Part shown: piece after piece, positions 5,586-9,312 of the stretch
Numbering within the stretch: the first letter of the stretch is position 1
Layout: the number at the start of each line of letters is the position of its first letter
DNA from: Brevundimonas sp. UBA4609
Lineage (GTDB): Bacteria > Pseudomonadota > Alphaproteobacteria > Caulobacterales > Caulobacteraceae
NCBI GenBank assembly: GCA_002386585.1
Contig: DGIZ01000152.1
Location: forward strand, 1 to 9,312
Length of the DNA stretch: 9,312 nt
Reading direction: 5' to 3'
Program-made: the position numbers and the translations under genes
Notes under the pieces: model-generated
What the model saw: the letters and a program-made list of their open reading frames with translations, nothing else
What the model was told of the DNA's origin: nothing
Database searches by the model: none

Positions 5586-6959
5586 ATGAATCAGATCGAG
5601 GCCGCAAAGGCCCAGGCGGGAACGGTCGAGGCGCAAACCGCCTCGCCGGGCTATCGCTACTATGTGCTGGGGATCCTGATCCTCATCTACATGCTGAACT
5701 TCCTGGATCGGCAGATCATCGGCATTCTGGCCGCGCCGCTGAAGGCCGAGTTCAACCTCAGCGACAGCCAGTTCGGCCTGCTGGGCGGGCTGGCCTTCGC
5801 CCTGCTTTATTCCACCCTGGCCATCCCGATCGCCTGGCTGGCCGACCGGTTCAGCCGGGTGTGGATCATGACCGGCGCCCTGACGCTGTGGTCGGGCTTC
5901 ACCGCCCTGTGCGGCCTGGCGGGCGGGTTCGGCTCCCTGTTCCTGTGCCGGATGGGCGTGGGCATCGGCGAGGCGGGCGGCGTGGCCCCGGCCTATTCCC
6001 TGATCGCCGACTACTTCCCCAAGTCCCAGCGGGCGCGGGCGCTGGCGGCCTACGCCTTCGGTATTCCGCTGGGCATGGCGGCGGGCACCCTGGTGGGCGG
6101 CCTGCTGGCGGCGACCTGGGGCTGGCGAACGGCCTTCATCGTGGTCGGCGTCCTGGGCGTGCTGGTCGCGCCTGTCCTGCGCCTGACGGTCAAGGATCCC
6201 AAGCGCGGAGGGTTGGACATCGAGCCGGCCGCCGCCGCAGCCGCTCCCGTCGACACGCCGAAAGCCCCGCCCTTCAAGGCGGTGGTGCGCACCCTGGCCC
6301 CCAAGCCCAGCTTCTGGCTGCTGGCGTTCGGCGCGGCGTCGTCCTCTGTGTGCGGCTACGGCGTGGCCGCCTGGCTGCCCAGCTTCTTCATGCGCAGCTT
6401 CGGTCTGACCCTGTCGCAAACGGCCTGGTACTACTCCGCCATCGTCCTGGTCGGCGGAGTGGCGGGCATCTGGCTGGGCGGCGCCATGGCCGACCGGCTG
6501 GGCCGGAAATCCAAGGGGGCCTATCCGCTGACGCCGGCGATCGCCTTCCTGATTTCGGTGCCGTGTTTCATCCTGGCGATGAATTCAGGCGCGGTGGTGG
6601 GCGCGGTCATGCCGGGCTCGGACCCCAACGGCTTCGCGGCCCTGGCCCTGGCCTTCCTGATCTTCCTGATCCCGACGGGTCTGAACCTGACCTGGCTGGG
6701 GCCGATCACGGCGGCGGTGCAGCATCTGGCCAGCCCGACCATGCGGACCACGGCCTCGGCCCTGTTCCTGCTGATCAACAACCTGCTGGGGATCGCCGTC
6801 GGCATCTACTACTTCGGCTGGATGAGCGACATGCTGCGGCCCACCTTCGGCGAGGAGAGCCTGCGTTGGGCCATCTATACGGGCATGGGCTTCTACCTGC
6901 TGTCCTCGGCCCTGCTGTTCGGCGCCTCGCGCACGCTCCAGAAGGACTGGGTCGACTAA
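5586..6959 (+). CDS. MFS transporter, spinster-like family
   Basis: A 457-residue inner-membrane permease of the major facilitator superfamily with about 12 membrane helices. TM1 carries YMLNFLDRQIIG (35-46) with the Asp-Arg pair typical of spinster-like bacterial members. Motif A appears as AWLADRFSR (83-91) and again in the second half as GGAMADRLGRKSK (298-310). CRMGVGIGEAGG (121-132) is the motif-B region in TM4, followed by PAYSLIADYFP. A central cytoplasmic loop rich in Ala and Pro (about 203-235) separates the two six-helix halves. ATG 5586 is preceded by the best ribosome-binding site nearby, GGGGAAGG at 5575-5582; an in-frame GTG at 5529 would add 19 residues that do not look like permease sequence. 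The substrate is unknown. Its position after the TonB-dependent receptor suggests, but does not prove, a linked uptake or efflux route. Confidence 0.92.
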   Translation: MNQIEAAKAQAGTVEAQTASPGYRYYVLGILILIYMLNFLDRQIIGILAAPLKAEFNLSDSQFGLLGGLAFALLYSTLAIPIAWLADRFSRVWIMTGALTLWSGFTALCGLAGGFGSLFLCRMGVGIGEAGGVAPAYSLIADYFPKSQRARALAAYAFGIPLGMAAGTLVGGLLAATWGWRTAFIVVGVLGVLVAPVLRLTVKDPKRGGLDIEPAAAAAAPVDTPKAPPFKAVVRTLAPKPSFWLLAFGAASSSVCGYGVAAWLPSFFMRSFGLTLSQTAWYYSAIVLVGGVAGIWLGGAMADRLGRKSKGAYPLTPAIAFLISVPCFILAMNSGAVVGAVMPGSDPNGFAALALAFLIFLIPTGLNLTWLGPITAAVQHLASPTMRTTASALFLLINNLLGIAVGIYYFGWMSDMLRPTFGEESLRWAIYTGMGFYLLSSALLFGASRTLQKDWVD

Positions 6960-6979
6960 CGGCCCCTCAGAACAGCCCT

Positions 6980-7008
6980 GGGCGGCGGTCCGGCGAGGCC
7001 CGCCGCCC
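6980..7008 (+). terminator. Terminator-like hairpin after the MFS gene, without a T-run
   Basis: GGGCGGCGG (6980-6988) pairs perfectly with CCGCCGCCC (7000-7008) around an 11-base loop, 20 bases after the MFS stop. The stem arms are identical to those of the terminator behind the receptor gene, but the sequence after it is GGCATAAGAAAATCC rather than T's. It may be a weak terminator or an mRNA 3'-end stabiliser. Confidence 0.45.
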
Positions 7009-7010
7009 GG

Positions 7011-7038
7011 CATAAGAAAATCCTCATGAGGCCATAAG
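7011..7038. repeat. Small palindrome flanked by CATAAG direct repeats
   Basis: CCTCATGAGG (7022-7031) is a perfect 10-base palindrome. CATAAG occurs on both sides in the same orientation (7011-7016 and 7033-7038). It lies upstream of the sucC promoter and could be a regulator site, although the elements are short enough to arise by chance. Confidence 0.3.
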
Positions 7039-7049
7039 ACGACAGGCGG

Positions 7050-7079
7050 TTGCGCTGGCGAAGGCGCGACGCCTATAAG
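7050..7079 (+). promoter_or_regulatory. Promoter of sucCD
   Basis: TTGCGC (7050-7055) and TATAAG (7074-7079) with an 18-base spacer form a good housekeeping-type promoter. The -10 region CCTATAAG also resembles the Caulobacter consensus. The predicted start near 7086 gives a leader of about 40 bases before sucC. This is the best promoter in the window. Confidence 0.65.
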
Positions 7080-7125
7080 CGCGGCCAAAGTTTCCACAAA
7101 CCTCCCTAAACGGCGCGGATCAGAC

Positions 7126-8316
<1,191 letters not shown>

Positions 8317-8362
8317 GCGCCGCTACCGCCCAGCAGACACACAGAATTCAGAGCACAGACAC
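8317..8362 (+). other. CA-rich sucC-sucD spacer without a Shine-Dalgarno
   Basis: The 46 bases between the two subunit genes hold no GGAG/AGGA-like element at the usual distance. The last 31 or so bases are rich in A and C, with CACAGA at 8338-8343 and GCACAGACAC just before the ATG. Initiation probably relies on an unstructured start region. Confidence 0.5.
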
Positions 8363-9265
8363 ATGTCCATCCTCGTCAACAAAGACACCAAGATCCTGGT
8401 TCAGGGCCTGACCGGCAAGACCGGCGGCTTCCACACCGAACAGGCGCTGGCCTATTACAACACCAAGATGGTCGGCGGCGTGCACCCGACCAAGGGCGGC
8501 CAGACCTGGACCGGCTCGCACGGTGAAACCCTGCCGATCTTCGCCTCGGTCGCCGAAGGCAAGGAGCGCACCGGCGCCGACGCCACGGTGATCTACGTTC
8601 CGCCGGCAGGCGCGGCCGACGCCATCATCGAAGCCATCGACGCCGAAATCCCCTTCATCACCTGCATCACCGAAGGCATTCCGGTGCAGGACATGGTGCG
8701 CGTCAAGGCGCGTCTGGACCGTTCGAACTCGCGCCTGCTGGGCCCGAACTGCCCCGGCGTCCTGACCCCGGAAGAGTGCAAGATCGGCATCATGCCGGGC
8801 AACATCTTCAAGAAGGGCAATGTCGGCATCGTCTCGCGTTCGGGCACCCTGACCTATGAAGCCGTGTTCCAGACCACCAACGAAGGCTTGGGCCAGACCA
8901 CGGCCGTCGGCATCGGCGGCGACCCGGTCAAGGGCACCGAGTTCATCGACGTGCTGGAAATGTTCCTGGCCGACGACGCCACCGAGTCGATCATCATGAT
9001 CGGTGAAATCGGCGGCGCGGCCGAAGAAGACGCCGCCCAGTTCCTGATCGACGAAGCCAAGAAGGGCCGCAAGAAGCCGATGGCCGGCTTCATCGCGGGC
9101 CGTACGGCGCCGAAGGGCCGCACCATGGGCCACGCCGGCGCCGTCGTCTCGGGCGGCAAGGGCGATGCGGAATCCAAGATCGCCGCCATGGAGGCCGCGG
9201 GCATCCGCGTGTCGCCGTCGCCGGCGCGCCTGGGCACGACCCTGGTGGAAGTGCTGAAGGGCTAA
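8363..9265 (+). CDS. sucD: Succinyl-CoA synthetase alpha subunit
   Basis: The 300-residue alpha subunit, carrying the CoA-binding site and the phosphorylated histidine of succinyl-CoA synthetase. The Rossmann-type CoA-binding domain shows [15 protein letters not shown] (13-27) and the conserved GPNCPGV (127-133) with Cys130. [10 protein letters not shown] (158-167) marks the start of the ligase domain. [17 protein letters not shown] (256-272) contains the catalytic His257 and the nearby phosphate loop. The length is close to E. coli SucD (289). The gene is complete and in a two-gene operon with sucC. No SD is visible before ATG 8363; the preceding bases are CA-rich. In many alphaproteobacteria sucA and sucB follow, and they may lie just beyond the window. 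Confidence 0.98.
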   Translation: MSILVNKDTKILVQGLTGKTGGFHTEQALAYYNTKMVGGVHPTKGGQTWTGSHGETLPIFASVAEGKERTGADATVIYVPPAGAADAIIEAIDAEIPFITCITEGIPVQDMVRVKARLDRSNSRLLGPNCPGVLTPEECKIGIMPGNIFKKGNVGIVSRSGTLTYEAVFQTTNEGLGQTTAVGIGGDPVKGTEFIDVLEMFLADDATESIIMIGEIGGAAEEDAAQFLIDEAKKGRKKPMAGFIAGRTAPKGRTMGHAGAVVSGGKGDAESKIAAMEAAGIRVSPSPARLGTTLVEVLKG

Positions 9266-9308
9266 AAACCCTTCAGCGCACGCTGCGCGTGCGGGCGCTA
9301 TCGCTCGC
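9253..9308. repeat. Cluster of three abutting palindromes after sucD
   Basis: Stem 1: GCTGAAGGG (9253-9261) with CCCTTCAGC (9269-9277), 9 perfect pairs, loop CTAAAAA containing the sucD stop codon. Stem 2: CGCACGC (9277-9283) with GCGTGCG (9287-9293), 7 pairs, loop TGC. Stem 3: GCGGGCG (9291-9297) with CGCTCGC (9302-9308), 7 pairs including one G-T. No T-run follows any of them inside the window, so termination is not assured. The arrangement resembles a repetitive extragenic palindrome or an mRNA 3'-end stabiliser, but copy number cannot be judged here. Confidence 0.5.
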
Positions 9309-9312
9309 CGCG

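Noticed and set aside
3056..5587. Antisense open frame of 843 codons covering the whole receptor gene
   Set aside because: It mirrors the receptor gene, whose strong G/C third-position bias removes stops on the opposite strand. The translation is rich in Arg, Gln, Val and Gly, with no family resemblance or sensible start signal.
5504..7015. 503-codon plus-strand frame overlapping the MFS gene
   Set aside because: It is a frame-shifted reading of the permease gene with an Arg/Gly/Pro-rich composition. The overlapping frame gives a clear MFS protein with motifs.

Overview
The window is a GC-rich bacterial chromosomal segment, most likely from an alphaproteobacterium of the Caulobacterales (Brevundimonas or Caulobacter type). 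This is inferred from the very strong G/C third-position bias, the large TonB-dependent receptor beside a spinster-like MFS permease, the sucC-sucD pair with a mitochondrial-like SucC insertion, and weak or absent Shine-Dalgarno (SD) sites at several starts. No rRNA, tRNA, insertion sequence, integrase or CRISPR array is visible. All the protein families are known ones.

Layout. Positions 1-323 are the 3' end of a carotenoid-oxygenase-family gene, followed by an intrinsic terminator (403-439). A structured leader (452-547) precedes a CorA-type magnesium/divalent cation transporter (548-1528). Convergent with it, 4 bases away on the minus strand, is a two-gene regulator operon: a TetR-family repressor (3028 down to 2300) whose stop overlaps the GTG start of a four-helix, membrane-anchored LytTR-domain regulator (2303 down to 1533). 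Divergent from the TetR gene is a TonB-dependent outer-membrane receptor (3200-5464) with a strong terminator behind it (5491-5527), then an MFS permease (5586-6959). The last block is sucC (7126-8316) and sucD (8363-9265), the two subunits of succinyl-CoA synthetase of the TCA cycle, with a recognisable promoter at 7050-7079 and a cluster of abutting palindromes after sucD.

How the genes may work together. The TetR/LytTR pair, the receptor and the MFS permease look like one uptake-and-control neighbourhood. The receptor would bring an unknown substrate across the outer membrane, the permease could carry it (or a product) across the inner membrane, and the TetR protein probably acts on the shared 171-base intergenic region. 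That region holds a perfect 13-base palindrome and a second inverted repeat around a consensus -35. The substrate cannot be read from the sequence. corA and sucCD are housekeeping genes flanking this module.

The most interesting signal is the corA leader. A two-part 7+7 bp hairpin (508-543) would bury the corA ribosome-binding site. A mutually exclusive 10-bp stem (498-530) would free it. A 15-codon upstream ORF, in frame with corA, ends exactly at the start of the alternative stem. This has the geometry of a translational switch, but it is a prediction from base pairing only. Otherwise the window is mostly ordinary.
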